64,000 nucleotides of DNA from Ensifer aridi (GCF_002078505.1 NZ_LUAV01000004.1:220966-284965); one strand, 5' to 3'; counted from the stretch's first letter, positions 34,813-44,332 are shown. Numbers and translations are program-made. Notes: generated by a model from the sequence alone, not told the origin.

Positions 34813-35178
34813 TCAGGTCGGGCTCGAGATGTCGAAGCGGTCCGCCAGCCGTTTCGGCGCTTTTTGGCGCCAAGCGGCAATCAGCCGGTGCGTCAGCGCT
34901 TCGTCGTCGATGACCGAGAGCCTGACCAACATCGCCGGCCATCCCTTATAATGGTCGGTCTCGAAGAAAAGCGACGGATCGAGCTCCACCAGCATCTCCT
35001 TTTCTTCGAGCGCACACATCACCACCAGCGTTTCGGCGTCCTTCATCCGTACGAAGCTCTTGCCTTTGACGAGTAGCGCCGGCGTCCCATAGGACGTGCC
35101 GACGGTCATTTCTGGTAGCCCCGCGGCTTCTGCCAGCCGCCGCACGCGCTCGAAGGAACGCTTCATCTCGTCCGTCAT
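34813..35178 (-). CDS. MmcQ/YjbR-family protein
   Basis: 121-residue protein of the MmcQ/YjbR family (CyaY-like alpha/beta double-wing DNA-binding-type fold). The pattern is an N-terminal helix, TSYGTPALLVKGKSFVRMK, the beta strand core TLVVMCALEEKEMLVELDP, FFETDHYKGWPAMLVRL (the conserved Y-x-W motif), and a final HRLIAAWRQKAPKRL. The biological role is not established. GAGGAAATCC precedes ATG, supporting the start. Cytosolic. Confidence 0.88.
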   Translation of the reverse strand: MTDEMKRSFERVRRLAEAAGLPEMTVGTSYGTPALLVKGKSFVRMKDAETLVVMCALEEKEMLVELDPSLFFETDHYKGWPAMLVRLSVIDDEALTHRLIAAWRQKAPKRLADRFDISSPT

Positions 35179-35237
35179 GGATTTCCTCGGTCAAACGGGA
35201 AGGACGTTGCGGATCATAGCTCAGCCGCCGTCGCCGA

Positions 35238-35435
35238 TCACGTGTGGTCGCAAGCCCCGCTCGCTGCAGCGCGCGCCATGGCCATCCGGGGAAACGGCAG
35301 GTCCGCAAGTGCCCGTTCATCCATACGGGCGAGATCGGGATGCCGGAGAGGATCTCGCAGCCAGTCGACGGACGCGTCCGTAGAGTAGTCAGAGGCGAGC
35401 CCGATGCGCTTGAATATAGAGAAAAACTTCAGCAT
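35238..35435 (-). CDS. Small DUF1127-like protein
   Basis: 65 residues with an N-terminal hydrophobic/basic helix (MLKFFSIFKRIGLASDYST) and a C-terminal RHPDLARMDERALADLPFPR segment. That segment matches the LxRMSERELADLPL-like motif of small YjiS/DUF1127 proteins of rhizobia. Such proteins have been linked to phosphate, RNA turnover and carbon metabolism in Agrobacterium and Rhodobacter. AGGAAGGAT is about seven bases before ATG 35435; the 35-codon upstream extension lacks coding features. Confidence 0.65.
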   Translation of the reverse strand: MLKFFSIFKRIGLASDYSTDASVDWLRDPLRHPDLARMDERALADLPFPRMAMARAAASGACDHT

Positions 35436-35599
35436 GGGGTCATCCTTCCTGATGCCGCTACGGTGCCGAAACTGCGGTTGGACGAGCGGGAAAACCTTAG
35501 TAGCCATTTGCTCGCCTGCTGAGGAGCCTAGCAGCAGCATTCGCCTGTTTGGCCAAATTTACAATTGAGATTGCCGGGTCTTGAGTTTAGAAAAACTAT

Positions 35600-36535
35600 A
35601 TGAAGGAACTGAACACGATCCATTTGAACGGACTACGCGCGGCGGAGGCAGCGGGTCGCCTGGGTTCGCTCGCCGCCGCGGCCGACGAACTCGGCGTGAC
35701 CCCCGGCGCCGTCAGTCAGCAGATTGCCAAGACGGAGGCGCAGCTTGGGCGTACGCTCTTCGAGCGCTCGCCGCGCGGACTCGTGGTAACGGATAGCGCC
35801 CGCCCGCTCATGATGCGGCTCTCGAATGCTTTTGCGGAACTCGCCGAAGCCGTCGCGCAGGTGCGTCGTCGCGACGAGTCGGTATTGACGGTGTCGGTAG
35901 CGCCGGTCTTTGCGGCTCGCTGGCTGGTCTATCGGCTGAACCGCTTCGCCGAGCGCCATCCGGAGATCCGGCTGAGAATCGACGCGACCACGAGACTTGC
36001 CAATCTCGAAACGTCCGACGTCGATCTCGCCATCCGTGTCGGTGCGGGCGGCTGGCCGAGTGTGCGCTCCGAACTGCTTCTCGAACAGGAGGTCTTTCCC
36101 GTCTGCTCGCCGGCGCTCGCGGCGGGATTGCGTGTTCCGGCCGACATTTTGAGGTTGCCGGCCGTGATCGACGAGCATGCGATGTTTTCGTGGGAGGTAT
36201 GGCTGAAGGCAGCCGGTCTTTCCGGCGCCCAGATGACTGTGCGCCACACCTTCAACGATGCGTCGCTCGCGCTCGATGCGGCCATTGCCGGCCAGGGCGT
36301 GATGATTGCCTGGCAGACGCTCGCCGGCTATGCGGTGATGAAGGGCAGTCTGGTGGCGCCGTTCGGCATCCGTGCCAAGACCGGCTTCGCTCACTACTTC
36401 GTCACCTCTGCTTCGCGACGCGAAAGCAAGGCCGTCATTGCATTCAAGCAATGGGTGCGCGAGGAGGTGGAAGAGGGAATGCGCGAGCTCGACTCTATTC
36501 CGGTTCCCTCAGCCGTTCCTCCATCATCGCCTTGA
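35600..36535 (+). CDS. LysR-family transcriptional regulator (GcvA-like)
   Basis: 311-residue LTTR. The winged helix N-terminus (residues about 8-65) is [20 protein letters not shown] followed by [22 protein letters not shown] and SPRGLVVTD. The effector domain (about 92-300) has [19 protein letters not shown], the GcvA-type line [20 protein letters not shown], and a C-terminal [16 protein letters not shown]. Target genes and ligand are unknown. Its 3' end overlaps the convergent GST gene by 41 bases, an antisense overlap. Start ATG 35600 has no obvious Shine-Dalgarno, so the exact start is less certain. Confidence 0.9.
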   Translation: MKELNTIHLNGLRAAEAAGRLGSLAAAADELGVTPGAVSQQIAKTEAQLGRTLFERSPRGLVVTDSARPLMMRLSNAFAELAEAVAQVRRRDESVLTVSVAPVFAARWLVYRLNRFAERHPEIRLRIDATTRLANLETSDVDLAIRVGAGGWPSVRSELLLEQEVFPVCSPALAAGLRVPADILRLPAVIDEHAMFSWEVWLKAAGLSGAQMTVRHTFNDASLALDAAIAGQGVMIAWQTLAGYAVMKGSLVAPFGIRAKTGFAHYFVTSASRRESKAVIAFKQWVREEVEEGMRELDSIPVPSAVPPSSP

Positions 36536-37154
36536 AGGCGGGGCGCGACTGGCACCGCGCCAGCCAGGCCTTCACGCGCGGGTGCCTGTCGAAGAGGGCG
36601 GCCTGGCTCATCGTGTAGCGGAACACCTCCGCCAGGTTTAGGTCGGCGACCGTGAAGCGCTCGCCGACGACGTAGTCGCGGCCGGCAAGGTGCCTCTCAA
36701 GGACGGCGAAGGCTTTTTCGAGAGACTGTGAGCAGGTGCCGATCAGTGCCCGGCCCTCGGGCGTGTTCTCGATGCCGTTGTCATAGGCAAGGACGATCTT
36801 GACCGCATGCGGCTCTACCTCCGTCGCCGCCCACATGGTCCAGTTGCCGATCTGCCCTTCCTCGCCGATGTCAGCCGGGGCCAGCGGCCCGCCGTATTTG
36901 CGCGCGAGATAGAGATTGTTGGCGAGCGATTCCGTCAATACCAAACCTTCGTCTTCGATTGCCGGGATGAGACCCATCGGATTGACGGCAAGGAAGTCAG
37001 GCGATTTGGTATTCAGAGGAGCCTCAGCCGCCAACGGGTCGCTGAGGCGGCGCGCCTGGATCACCGGCACCGACTTGAAGGGAATGCCGAGTTCGCGCGC
37101 CATCCAGTAGTTGCGCGACGCGCGCGAGCGGTAAACTCCATAGATCGTCAGCAT
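36495..37154 (-). CDS. Glutathione S-transferase family protein
   Basis: 219-residue GST. The N-terminal domain [20 protein letters not shown] has a serine instead of cysteine at the catalytic loop, followed by [20 protein letters not shown]. The C-terminal helical domain includes [20 protein letters not shown] and [20 protein letters not shown] is about seven bases before the ATG. It is not closely similar to the GST at 34183. Antisense overlap with the LysR gene at its 3' end. Substrate unknown; detoxification inferred. Confidence 0.92.
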   Translation of the reverse strand: MLTIYGVYRSRASRNYWMARELGIPFKSVPVIQARRLSDPLAAEAPLNTKSPDFLAVNPMGLIPAIEDEGLVLTESLANNLYLARKYGGPLAPADIGEEGQIGNWTMWAATEVEPHAVKIVLAYDNGIENTPEGRALIGTCSQSLEKAFAVLERHLAGRDYVVGERFTVADLNLAEVFRYTMSQAALFDRHPRVKAWLARCQSRPAFKAMMEERLREPE

Positions 37155-37291
37155 CTCGACCTCTCCGTTTTGCGATTGATGGATCCCTTAAGCAATTGCC
37201 GCCGTTGGCAAAAGCGGCCGCCATTGATAGGCGCATGAAATCTTTTGATGCGACATCTCTGGAGAACCTTTAGACGATTTTTCGCTGGGGA

Positions 37292-37323
37292 GTTTAGGGA
37301 AGTATAACTTCTCACAACTAAAC
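37292..37323 (+). other. Leader inverted repeat before the PAS-GAF-GGDEF-EAL gene
   Basis: GTTTAG (37292-37297) faces CTAAAC (37318-37323), with AAGT/ACTT inside. It lies 30 to 65 bases before the TTG start and may be an operator or an mRNA leader structure. Confidence 0.4.
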
Positions 37324-37355
37324 CTAAGCGAGCGTCGCTCTCCCGGAGGCTGTGC

Positions 37356-39689
37356 TTGTCAAGGAAAACGTCCCGCAACACCCGTTATGCCGCCCTGAAC
37401 GCCGGCGACAATCTGGAGACGCGCCGGCTGATCGATGCCGGCAATCGCCTGGCTGAAGAGGTGGCGCGCATCTTCCCGCGCGAACCCGACATCGCCGACC
37501 GCCACTACTGGCTGGAAACGATGATCAACCATGTGCCGGACTACATCTATGCGAAGGACCTCGAAGGGCGCTTTCTCATCGCCAACGACGTGACCGTCGC
37601 CGATAACAGTCTTGAAAGCTTGCGGGATCTCGTCGGCAAGACCGATTTCGACCTGCACCCGTACGAATTCGCCCAGGCCGTCGCCGACACTGAACGGCGG
37701 GTGATCGAGACCGGCGAACCGATCTTCGGCATCGAGGAGCGGGCAATCGTGACCAAGGGACGCGACCGCTGGCTGATGACCTCGAAAGTGCCATTGCGCA
37801 GCAAGAGCGGCAAGATCGTCGGCACCGTCGGCATATCCCGCGATATCAGCGACCGCAAGGAGGCAGAGCGTCTGCTCGAAGGCCAGGCGCGCCTATTGGA
37901 AATGATCGCCAAGGGTGAGCCGCTTGGTGAATTCTTCGATGAGCTGATCCTGCTGATCGAAGCGCTGTTGCCTGGCATTCGGGGGTCGATCCTGCTCCTC
38001 TCGGATGACGGCGGGCATCTTCTGCACGGCGCAGCCCCGAACCTCGACGAGGGCTATTGCGCCGCGATCCATGGCGCCGAGATCGGTCCGGTGGCGGGCT
38101 CCTGCGGAACGGCGGCCTGGCGCGGCGAACAGGTGGTCGTTTCCGATGTTTTTGCCGATCCGCTTTGGCAGGACTACGCGCATCTTCTGAGGCCCTCCGG
38201 TCTGCGGTCCTGCTGGTCGACGCCGATTCTCTCGCGCGAGCGCAAGGTGCTCGGCACCTTCGCCCTCTATTCGCGCGACGTGGGTGCGCCGAGCGAGCGG
38301 CAGCAGGAACTGATCGCAATGGCCGCCCATCTGGCCGGGATCGCGATCGAGCGCAAGCGCGCCGAAGACAGAATCGGTTTCATGGCGCATCACGACTCCC
38401 TGACGGGCCTGCCCAATCGCGTCCTCTTCGAGGACCAGGTTACCGTCATGCTCGACGCAATCCGCGGACGGGACCAGTGGGCGGTGCTCGCGTTTCTCGA
38501 TCTCGACAACTTCAAACTAATCAATGACAGCCTGGGCCATGCCGCCGGTGACGAACTCTTGAAAGCGGTGGCCCAGCGCATGCTGGCCGCCGTGCGCAAA
38601 TCCGATTTCGTCGTGCGCGTGGGCGGCGACGAATTCATCATTCTGCTGAACGGCCTGCCGAAGGAGCGCGACGTCGTGCTGTCGCGCCTGGAGGATATCC
38701 GGGCGGAGATCGCCATGCCGGTGCAGCTCCAGGGCCGCAGCCTGCAGGTCAGTTGCAGCATGGGTGTCGCCTGCTTCCCGGATCAGGGAAGGACGGTGAG
38801 CGAGCTGCTCGCCAATGCCGATACGGCCATGTACCGCGCCAAGGAAATCGGCCGCAACAATCTCCAGGTCTTCACCGAGGAGATGGCAGCGCGAGCGCAC
38901 GAGAAACTGCAATGGCAGGAGGAACTGCGGGAAGCAATTGCCCGCGAGGAATTCCTTCTGCATTTCCAGCCGCAAATGAGCCTCGAAAGCGGCCGCATAT
39001 TCGCCGCCGAAGCGCTGTTGCGCTGGAAGCACCCGGTGCGCGGCATCATATCGCCGGCGACGTTCATTCCGCTGGCCGAAGAGACGGGACTGATCGTCCC
39101 GATCGGTGATTGGGTCCTGCGCGCTGCCTGCCGTCAGTTGAAGGCATGGCAGGAAGCGGGGCTGCCGCCATTGATTGTCAGCGCGAATGTTTCCGCCCGG
39201 CAGTTCCGCGAAGGCAACTGGGCGGAGCGCGTGGCGGCGATATTGGAGGAAACCGGCCTCGAGGCGCGGTACCTCGAGCTCGAATTGACCGAAAGCCTGA
39301 TCATGCAGGACGTTTCCGGGGCGATCGCCACCATGCATGAACTGGAGGCGATCGGCGTGCATCTGGCGATCGATGATTTCGGCACCGGCTATTCGAGCCT
39401 CAGCGCGCTGAAGCGGTTCCCTGTGCGAAGGCTGAAGATCGATCGCTCCTTCGTCGCGGACATCCCATCGGATGGCGACGATATAGCAATCACCTCGGCG
39501 ATCATTTCGCTCGCACAGAAGCTCGGCCTTCGCGTGATCGCCGAGGGCGTCGAGACCCAGGCACAGGTCGAATTTCTGCAGAAGGCAGGTTGCGACGAGA
39601 TCCAGGGCTATTTCTTCAGCCGCCCGCTGCCCGCCCACGAATTCGAGTCGTTGCTGCGCCAAGCCGGCTGCGACGCAGACGGAATCTGA
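37356..39689 (+). CDS. PAS-GAF-GGDEF-EAL diguanylate cyclase/phosphodiesterase
   Basis: 777-residue c-di-GMP protein without a membrane segment. PAS domain about residues 50-165 (YIYAKDLEGRFLIAND, ending GISRDISDRKEAERLLE), GAF about 185-335 (SILLLSDDGGHL, AGSCGTAAWRGEQVVVSDV), GGDEF 345-510 with intact GGDEF at 423-427, and an I-site RKSD five residues earlier. EAL about 525-770 has Glu552 in EALLRW, plus ELTESL, IDDFGTGYSSL, LKIDRSF and EGVETQAQVEF. Both catalytic halves look intact, so net activity is probably set by the sensors. The start is TTG with GGAGG (37345-37349) six bases upstream; no ATG gives as complete a protein. A leader hairpin lies at 37292-37323. Confidence 0.93.
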   Translation: MSRKTSRNTRYAALNAGDNLETRRLIDAGNRLAEEVARIFPREPDIADRHYWLETMINHVPDYIYAKDLEGRFLIANDVTVADNSLESLRDLVGKTDFDLHPYEFAQAVADTERRVIETGEPIFGIEERAIVTKGRDRWLMTSKVPLRSKSGKIVGTVGISRDISDRKEAERLLEGQARLLEMIAKGEPLGEFFDELILLIEALLPGIRGSILLLSDDGGHLLHGAAPNLDEGYCAAIHGAEIGPVAGSCGTAAWRGEQVVVSDVFADPLWQDYAHLLRPSGLRSCWSTPILSRERKVLGTFALYSRDVGAPSERQQELIAMAAHLAGIAIERKRAEDRIGFMAHHDSLTGLPNRVLFEDQVTVMLDAIRGRDQWAVLAFLDLDNFKLINDSLGHAAGDELLKAVAQRMLAAVRKSDFVVRVGGDEFIILLNGLPKERDVVLSRLEDIRAEIAMPVQLQGRSLQVSCSMGVACFPDQGRTVSELLANADTAMYRAKEIGRNNLQVFTEEMAARAHEKLQWQEELREAIAREEFLLHFQPQMSLESGRIFAAEALLRWKHPVRGIISPATFIPLAEETGLIVPIGDWVLRAACRQLKAWQEAGLPPLIVSANVSARQFREGNWAERVAAILEETGLEARYLELELTESLIMQDVSGAIATMHELEAIGVHLAIDDFGTGYSSLSALKRFPVRRLKIDRSFVADIPSDGDDIAITSAIISLAQKLGLRVIAEGVETQAQVEFLQKAGCDEIQGYFFSRPLPAHEFESLLRQAGCDADGI

Positions 39690-39956
39690 AGTCGTCAGCG
39701 GTTGTACGAGCCATGCCATGATTGTGATCGGAAGTTTACTGACACAAGTTCGGTTCCAGCCATTAATGCGAAGCAGAAGCTAAGCAAGCGGTTTCCACTT
39801 GCGTCCCGCTGCGACTTATCGGTAACCATCAACATGGCTCCGGAGCGATTCAATCCGGGACCATCTCGACTTGATTCGCCGGCGGAGCATGTGGGTACCG
39901 ACGCATGTGGCGCCGCTCTTTACCTCTTCGCCGTACTTGGAACCCGTTAGAGTTCG

Positions 39957-40739
39957 ATGTCATCGCTGCCTGTTTTTTCCCGACGCCAGTTTCTCCGCAC
40001 ATCCGGACTCGCAATCGCCTCCGCAGGGCTTGCGGGCTGCACCTCTTCGATGAACACCGACCGTTTCCGCGAGCAAACGATGCCGGTCTTCCGCAATCCC
40101 GCGCTCGAGAGCCGTTGGATCGCGCCGGATGGCGAAGTCCTGTTGGAAGGTCCGGTGGGAGAGGGGCCAATCGGCCTGCCGCCGCAGGACGCCTATTACG
40201 GGGAGATCTACGCGGCGAAGGAAGACGGCGGCTTTCTGATCCCGGCCGTGCCCTATCGGCAGCTTGACCCACGCCTCTATCGCCAGGACGTGAGCGATCC
40301 GTTCGGCGAGGCTCCTGGCACGATCGTCGTCGATACGGCTGACCGCTACTTGTACCACGTCCAATCGGGCGGCCGCGCGACGCGATATGGTGTGGGTCTT
40401 GGCCGCGAGGGTTTCGCCTGGTCTGGTCGCGGCGTGATCCAGTGGAAGCAGAAGTGGCCGAGATGGACGCCGCCGGATACGATGATCGCCCGGCAGCCGA
40501 TACTGGCGAAATTCTCGGCGGATAATGGCGGCATGCCTCCGGGGCTCGACAACCCGCTCGGGTCGCGCGCGCTTTACATTTTTCAGAACGGTCAGGACAC
40601 GCTTTATCGCGTCCACGGCACGCCGGAGTGGCAATCGATCGGCAAGGCCGTTTCGTCCGGTTGCGTGCGCATGCTCAACCAGGACGTGATCGATCTCTAT
40701 GATCGCGTGCGCGGCAAGGCGCCGATCCTCGTCATCTGA
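39957..40739 (+). CDS. L,D-transpeptidase (YkuD/ErfK family)
   Basis: 260-residue exported protein. The N-terminus has a twin-arginine-like RRQFLR and a hydrophobic stretch ending in lipobox LAGC, suggesting a Tat- or Sec-exported lipoprotein. The YkuD catalytic domain spans about 115-260: TIVVDTADRYLYHVQSGGRA, RYGVGLGREGFAWSGRG, and the active site HGTPEWQSIGKAVSSGCVRM with catalytic His and Cys. It would cross-link peptidoglycan by 3-3 bonds or attach proteins to it. Alphaproteobacteria usually have many such genes; which one this is cannot be told. Convergent with ohrR. Confidence 0.92.
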   Translation: MSSLPVFSRRQFLRTSGLAIASAGLAGCTSSMNTDRFREQTMPVFRNPALESRWIAPDGEVLLEGPVGEGPIGLPPQDAYYGEIYAAKEDGGFLIPAVPYRQLDPRLYRQDVSDPFGEAPGTIVVDTADRYLYHVQSGGRATRYGVGLGREGFAWSGRGVIQWKQKWPRWTPPDTMIARQPILAKFSADNGGMPPGLDNPLGSRALYIFQNGQDTLYRVHGTPEWQSIGKAVSSGCVRMLNQDVIDLYDRVRGKAPILVI

Positions 40740-40757
40740 CCCTTGCTTGCCCGGCGC

Positions 40758-41234
40758 TCAGTTCTCTAGGTTATTGGCGCCTAGTCGCTGCGTCAGCCGA
40801 TGCAGCGCATCGCGCAGTTCGCTGACCTCTTCCAGGCTGCAGCCGGTCGCCTTGCCGATCTCCGCAAGGATCGTGAATGCCTCGGTTTTCAATCGGCGAC
40901 CGCCCTCCGTCAAACTGACGATGACTTGCCGCTCATCGGCCGGATCGCGCATCCGTCTGACGTAGCCCGCCGCCTCCAGCCGCTTGAGCAGGGGGGAAAG
41001 CGTGCCCGAATCGAGGCCCAGCTCTTCACCGATCCGCTTCACGGTCATGCTGTCCTGTTGCCAGAGCGCCAGCAGCACGAGATACTGCGGATAGGTGAGC
41101 CCGAAGCGGTCGAGCAGAGGCTTGTAGGTGCGGTTGAAGGCATGTGCCGCCGAATAGACCGCAAAGCAGAGTTGCTGGCCGAGTGTAAGCGCCTCATCGG
41201 GAAGAGCGTCGAGTTTTGCCGCTTTGCTGATCAT
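40758..41234 (-). CDS. ohrR: MarR-family organic-peroxide sensor OhrR
   Basis: 158-residue repressor of ohr. The N-terminal helix LGQQLCFAVYSAAHAFNRTY contains the redox-active cysteine (Cys22) of OhrR. The winged-helix DNA-binding part is MTVKRIGEELGLDSGTLSPLLKRLEAAGYV with wing RRMRDPADERQVIVSLT. Oxidation of the cysteine by organic hydroperoxides releases DNA. It is divergent from ohr with a near-perfect palindrome between. The last residues are near the 3' end of the L,D-transpeptidase gene (convergent). Confidence 0.95.
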   Translation of the reverse strand: MISKAAKLDALPDEALTLGQQLCFAVYSAAHAFNRTYKPLLDRFGLTYPQYLVLLALWQQDSMTVKRIGEELGLDSGTLSPLLKRLEAAGYVRRMRDPADERQVIVSLTEGGRRLKTEAFTILAEIGKATGCSLEEVSELRDALHRLTQRLGANNLEN

Positions 41235-41272
41235 GATGCCATTGTCGCAAATTCACAGAGGTAAAGCAATTT

Positions 41273-41304
41273 GCAAAATTAATTTGCGTGCAATTTAATT
41301 TTGC
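41273..41304. promoter_or_regulatory. Probable OhrR operator
   Basis: GCAAAATTAATTTGC (41273-41287) and GCAATTTAATTTTGC (41290-41304) are inverted copies with one mismatch and a two-base spacer, in the intergenic region of ohrR and ohr. OhrR proteins bind such AT-rich inverted repeats. Confidence 0.8.
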
Positions 41305-41347
41305 GCTATGCAGATGGTTATCGACAACCGAGCAGAAGGAGACTGTC

Positions 41348-41770
41348 ATGCCAATCCTCTATCGCACCACCGCTTCCGCAACCGGCGGCCGCGCCGGCCA
41401 GGCCAAGAGCACCGACGGCGTGCTCGACGTCACCCTCACCGTACCGAAGGAGCTCGGCGGCGACGGTGCGCGCGGCACGAACCCGGAGCAGCTCTTTGCC
41501 GCCGGCTATTCCGCATGCTTCCTCGGCGCCCTGAAATTCGTCGCCGGCAAGGAGAAGGTAAAGCTTCCCGAAGACACGAAGGTGACGGGCACGGTCGGTA
41601 TCGGCCCCCGTGACGACGGCACTGGTTTCTACATCGATGCGGCGCTGGAGATCTCTTCGCCGGGCGTCGACAAGGCCGTGCTCGAGGATCTGGTGCAGAA
41701 GGCGCATATCGTTTGCCCGTACAGCCACGCGACAAGGGGCAATGTCGACGTGAAATTGACGGTAGCTTGA
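41348..41770 (+). CDS. ohr: Organic hydroperoxide resistance protein
   Basis: 140-residue thiol peroxidase of the Ohr/OsmC family. The two catalytic cysteines are in [11 protein letters not shown] (about residue 60) and [18 protein letters not shown] (about 124). The N-terminus [20 protein letters not shown] is typical. It reduces organic hydroperoxides with lipoyl proteins as reductant in the family. AGGAG precedes the ATG with a seven-base spacer. It is regulated by the divergent OhrR. Confidence 0.97.
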   Translation: MPILYRTTASATGGRAGQAKSTDGVLDVTLTVPKELGGDGARGTNPEQLFAAGYSACFLGALKFVAGKEKVKLPEDTKVTGTVGIGPRDDGTGFYIDAALEISSPGVDKAVLEDLVQKAHIVCPYSHATRGNVDVKLTVA

Positions 41771-41793
41771 CAGAAGACCTTGCCAAAAGCTGT

Positions 41794-41816
41794 AGCCCGG
41801 AGTGATGCTCCGGGCT
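41794..41816 (+). terminator. Strong hairpin downstream of ohr
   Basis: AGCCCGGAG (41794-41802) and CTCCGGGCT (41808-41816) form a perfect 9-bp stem with a five-base loop, 24 bases after the ohr stop. No T-run follows, so it may be a repeat hairpin that stabilises or ends the transcript. Confidence 0.55.
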
Positions 41817-41843
41817 CGTTCCCCGCGGGGAACTTTGGCCGGC

Positions 41844-41886
41844 CTACAGCGCCGCGCATCTTGCAGACGCCACAGTACATGACAGC
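41844..41886. repeat. Degenerate family A palindrome
   Basis: CTACAGCGCCGCGCATCT matches the left arm of the copy at 11354, but the right arm (GCAGACGCCACAGTACATG) is eroded. Confidence 0.5.
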
Positions 41887-41920
41887 AGCCTACTGCGGCA
41901 CGGGAAGGCTCTCCTCCGAT

Positions 41921-42034
41921 CCTCGTCCTGTGCTTGTCACAGGACGCCAGCCAGCCCAAATCCTTGGGCTAAAAGACTCTTCCGCGCCGCGGACGCGACG
42001 CTGGCGGATCCCTGTGACGAGCACATGGATGAGG
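41921..42034. repeat. Rhizobial mosaic repeat with outer inverted arms
   Basis: CCTCGTCCTGTGCTTGTCAC near 41921 is echoed in reverse by GTGACGAGCACATGGATGAG at about 42014-42033. Inside are the hairpins CCTGTG/CACAGG and AGCCCAA/TTGGGCT and a GC-rich GCGCCGCGGACGCGACG block. The motifs CTGTGACGAGCACA and CTTGGGCTAAAAGACTC recur in rhizobial intergenic repeats as I recall them. Confidence 0.6.
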
Positions 42035-42100
42035 GTGAAAAAGCATAAATCGGCGAAACATGCAGACAGGCGATAGCCTCGCTGCAGGAGCGTGCGGCCG

Positions 42101-42313
42101 TCAGGCCTTCTTGAGAAACTCTGTACGCAGCACCAGTCCCTTAAGCTTTTCCACGCGGCATTCGACTTCGTCCGGATCGTCCGTCAAGCGAATGCCCTTG
42201 ACCAGGGTGCCGCGCTTCAGCGTCGTGGAGGTGCCCTTCACCTTCAGATCCTTGATCAGCGTGACGTTGTCACCATCCTCCAGGATGGCACCGTTCGAAT
42301 CCTTGACTTCCAT
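42101..42313 (-). CDS. PhnA/YjdM C-terminal-type small protein
   Basis: 70-residue protein corresponding to the C-terminal SH3-like domain of YjdM/PhnA: MEVKDSNGAILEDGDNVTLI, KDLKVKGTSTTLKRGTLVKG and VECRVEKLKGLVLRTEFLKK. The zinc-finger N-terminal part of longer family members is absent. The historical link of YjdM to phosphonate use is unproven. AAGGAT stands eight bases before ATG 42313; the longer frame upstream is Arg-rich shadow. Confidence 0.85.
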   Translation of the reverse strand: MEVKDSNGAILEDGDNVTLIKDLKVKGTSTTLKRGTLVKGIRLTDDPDEVECRVEKLKGLVLRTEFLKKA

Positions 42314-42477
42314 GTCGATCCTTTCGGGGCGGCGGCACCTCTCGGCAACATTGTCGAGAGCCGAGCCGCGGTCCGGCCTCCTTAGACTGGCGACAGGCGC
42401 GGGGCGCAAGTCGGGCCGTCGTGCAATCCGTCTGTCAGAGGCGCCGGTCGCTGCAGCGCTCGGATTTCCCGCCCGTC

Positions 42478-44040
42478 CTAGCGCCTCAGACTCCCGAGGA
42501 TGCCGCGAACCAGCGCCCGTCCCACCTGGGTCGCAACCGTGCGTGCCACAGACTTCATTGCGGCTTCCATGACCGTCTCTCGCTGGTAACCCGAGGATCG
42601 CCGCCGAGGCTGCTTGTCGGAGGGCGCTTCGGCCGCGTCGTCGCCGAAGCCGGGCAGGGTCCAACGGCTGCGGCCCGAAGTCTCTTCGGCTGTCTGTTGC
42701 TCGGCCTGTTCAGCGGCTTCCGCCTGTTCCGCGGCCTTGGCCGCGCGCTTCGCAAGCATCTCATAGGCCGATTCCCGGTCGAAATCTTCGTCGTAGAGAC
42801 CGCGCACCGGACTGACATTCATGACGGTCTGCCGTTCGGCTTCCGTCAGCGGGCCGAGGCGCGAGGCCGGCGGGCGGATCAATGTCCGCTCGACCATCGA
42901 CGGCGAGCCCTTGCCCTCCAACGTCGAGACCAAAGCCTCTCCCGTGCCGAGATTGGTGATCACCTCGGCACAATTGAAGTCCGGGTTGGGGCGGAACGTG
43001 TCAGCCGCCGTCTTGACCGCCTTCTGCTCGCGCGGCGAATAGGCGCGCAATGCATGCTGCACGCGGTTGCCGAGCTGCGCTAGCACGGTCTCCGGTACGT
43101 CGAGCGGGTTCTGGGTCACGAAATAGACGCCGACGCCCTTGGAGCGGATCAGGCGCACCACCTGTTCGACGCGCTCGACGAGCACCTTCGGCGCATCGTT
43201 GAAAAGCAGATGTGCTTCGTCGAAGAAGAAGACGAGCTTCGGCTTGTCCGGGTCGCCGATCTCCGGCAGTTCCTCGAAGAGCTCCGAGAGCAGCCAGAGC
43301 AGGAAGGTCGCATAAAGCCGCGGGTTCATCATCAGCTTGTCTGCGGCAAGCACCGAGATCGCCCCGCGCCCATCATTCGTCGTGCGCATGATGTCGGTGA
43401 TCTTCAGCGCCGGTTCGCCGAAGAAGTGCTCGGCCCCCTGCTGCTCGAGGATCAGAAGCTCGCGCTGGATCGAGCCGACTGAAGACTTCGAGATGAAGCC
43501 GAACTGGTTGGAGAGCTCGCTCGCATTCTCGCCCATATAGTTGAGCAGCGCCTGCAGGTCTTTGAGATCGAGAAGCGGCAGCCCGGCTTCATCGGCGATC
43601 TTGAAGGCGATGTTCAGCACGCCTTCCTGCGCGTCCGTGGCGTTCATCAGCCGCGACAGGAGAAGCGGTCCCATCTCCGAAACGGTGGTGCGGACCCGGT
43701 GGCCCTTCTCGCCGTAGAGATCCCAGAAGATTACCGGGAATTCCTGGAAATCGTAGGGCTTGAGGCCGATCTGCTCGGCACGCTTCAACAGGAAGTCCTT
43801 GGGCTCGCCCATCGCACCGATGCCGGAAAGATCGCCTTTTACGTCGGCGCAGAAGACCGGAACGCCGGCATTCGAGAATCCCTCGGCAAGGATCTGCAGG
43901 GTTACCGTCTTGCCGGTGCCGGTGGCGCCGGTGATCAGCCCGTGGCGGTTGCCGTACTTGAGTTCCAGATATTCGGGCTTGTTGATCGAATCATCCGACT
44001 TGCGGCTGGTCCCGATGTAGAGCTTGCCTTCCTGCAGCAT
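42478..44040 (-). CDS. HerA/YjgR-like DUF853 ATPase
   Basis: 520-residue P-loop ATPase. Walker A is [10 protein letters not shown] (about residues 38-47), Walker [13 protein letters not shown] (about 268-279), and the sensor [17 protein letters not shown] with arginine finger candidates. Family DUF853 (helicase HerA-like, YjgR) features include [20 protein letters not shown] and [18 protein letters not shown] variable Ala/Glu/Gln-rich tail of about 70 residues follows. Function unknown; related HerA proteins pump DNA. There is no NurA nuclease gene nearby, so a repair or defence role is not supported. It stands alone. Confidence 0.93.
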   Translation of the reverse strand: MLQEGKLYIGTSRKSDDSINKPEYLELKYGNRHGLITGATGTGKTVTLQILAEGFSNAGVPVFCADVKGDLSGIGAMGEPKDFLLKRAEQIGLKPYDFQEFPVIFWDLYGEKGHRVRTTVSEMGPLLLSRLMNATDAQEGVLNIAFKIADEAGLPLLDLKDLQALLNYMGENASELSNQFGFISKSSVGSIQRELLILEQQGAEHFFGEPALKITDIMRTTNDGRGAISVLAADKLMMNPRLYATFLLWLLSELFEELPEIGDPDKPKLVFFFDEAHLLFNDAPKVLVERVEQVVRLIRSKGVGVYFVTQNPLDVPETVLAQLGNRVQHALRAYSPREQKAVKTAADTFRPNPDFNCAEVITNLGTGEALVSTLEGKGSPSMVERTLIRPPASRLGPLTEAERQTVMNVSPVRGLYDEDFDRESAYEMLAKRAAKAAEQAEAAEQAEQQTAEETSGRSRWTLPGFGDDAAEAPSDKQPRRRSSGYQRETVMEAAMKSVARTVATQVGRALVRGILGSLRR

Positions 44041-44227
44041 GAGGTTTCATCTCCGTCTTATCGATTTTTCTTAATGAAAGCGGGTATTTCCCGCATGTCG
44101 CATACAGTCGGTCATCGAAGCATCGCTCGTTTCTGTTATAGGCGGTGCGCTTGCACCCGGCAACATGGCTGCAAGCGGAGGAAGGCTTGTGCCGTTGCCA
44201 TCGGCGAAGGTCCGTGGAACGATGGCT
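44041..44227. other. Spacer upstream of the YjgR-like gene
   Basis: Part of a 415-base gap between divergent genes. It should contain the promoter of the ATPase gene. I see no convincing ORF or hairpin in this part. Confidence 0.4.
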
Positions 44228-44332
44228 TAGAGCAATTCCAGGAAAAGTGTGTAACGGTCTTCCGTCCGGAATTGCGGAGTTTCAAAGAGCTAGATCATTT
44301 CACTGTTTCGATGAAGCAATGAAATGATCTAG
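44228..44332. repeat. Rhizobial intergenic repeat (AGCAATTCCAGGAAAAGTGT type)
   Basis: Contains AGCAATTCC and its inverse GGAATTGC around AACGGTCTTCCGTCC, followed by a perfect inverted pair AGATCATTTCA (44292-44302) and TGAAATGATCT (44320-44330). The first half matches a repeat common in Rhizobium and Agrobacterium intergenic regions. Confidence 0.7.

Noticed and set aside
42478..44040. HerA-NurA type DNA repair or defence system
   Set aside because: A lone DUF853 ATPase with no nuclease partner nearby; a defence role is not supported.
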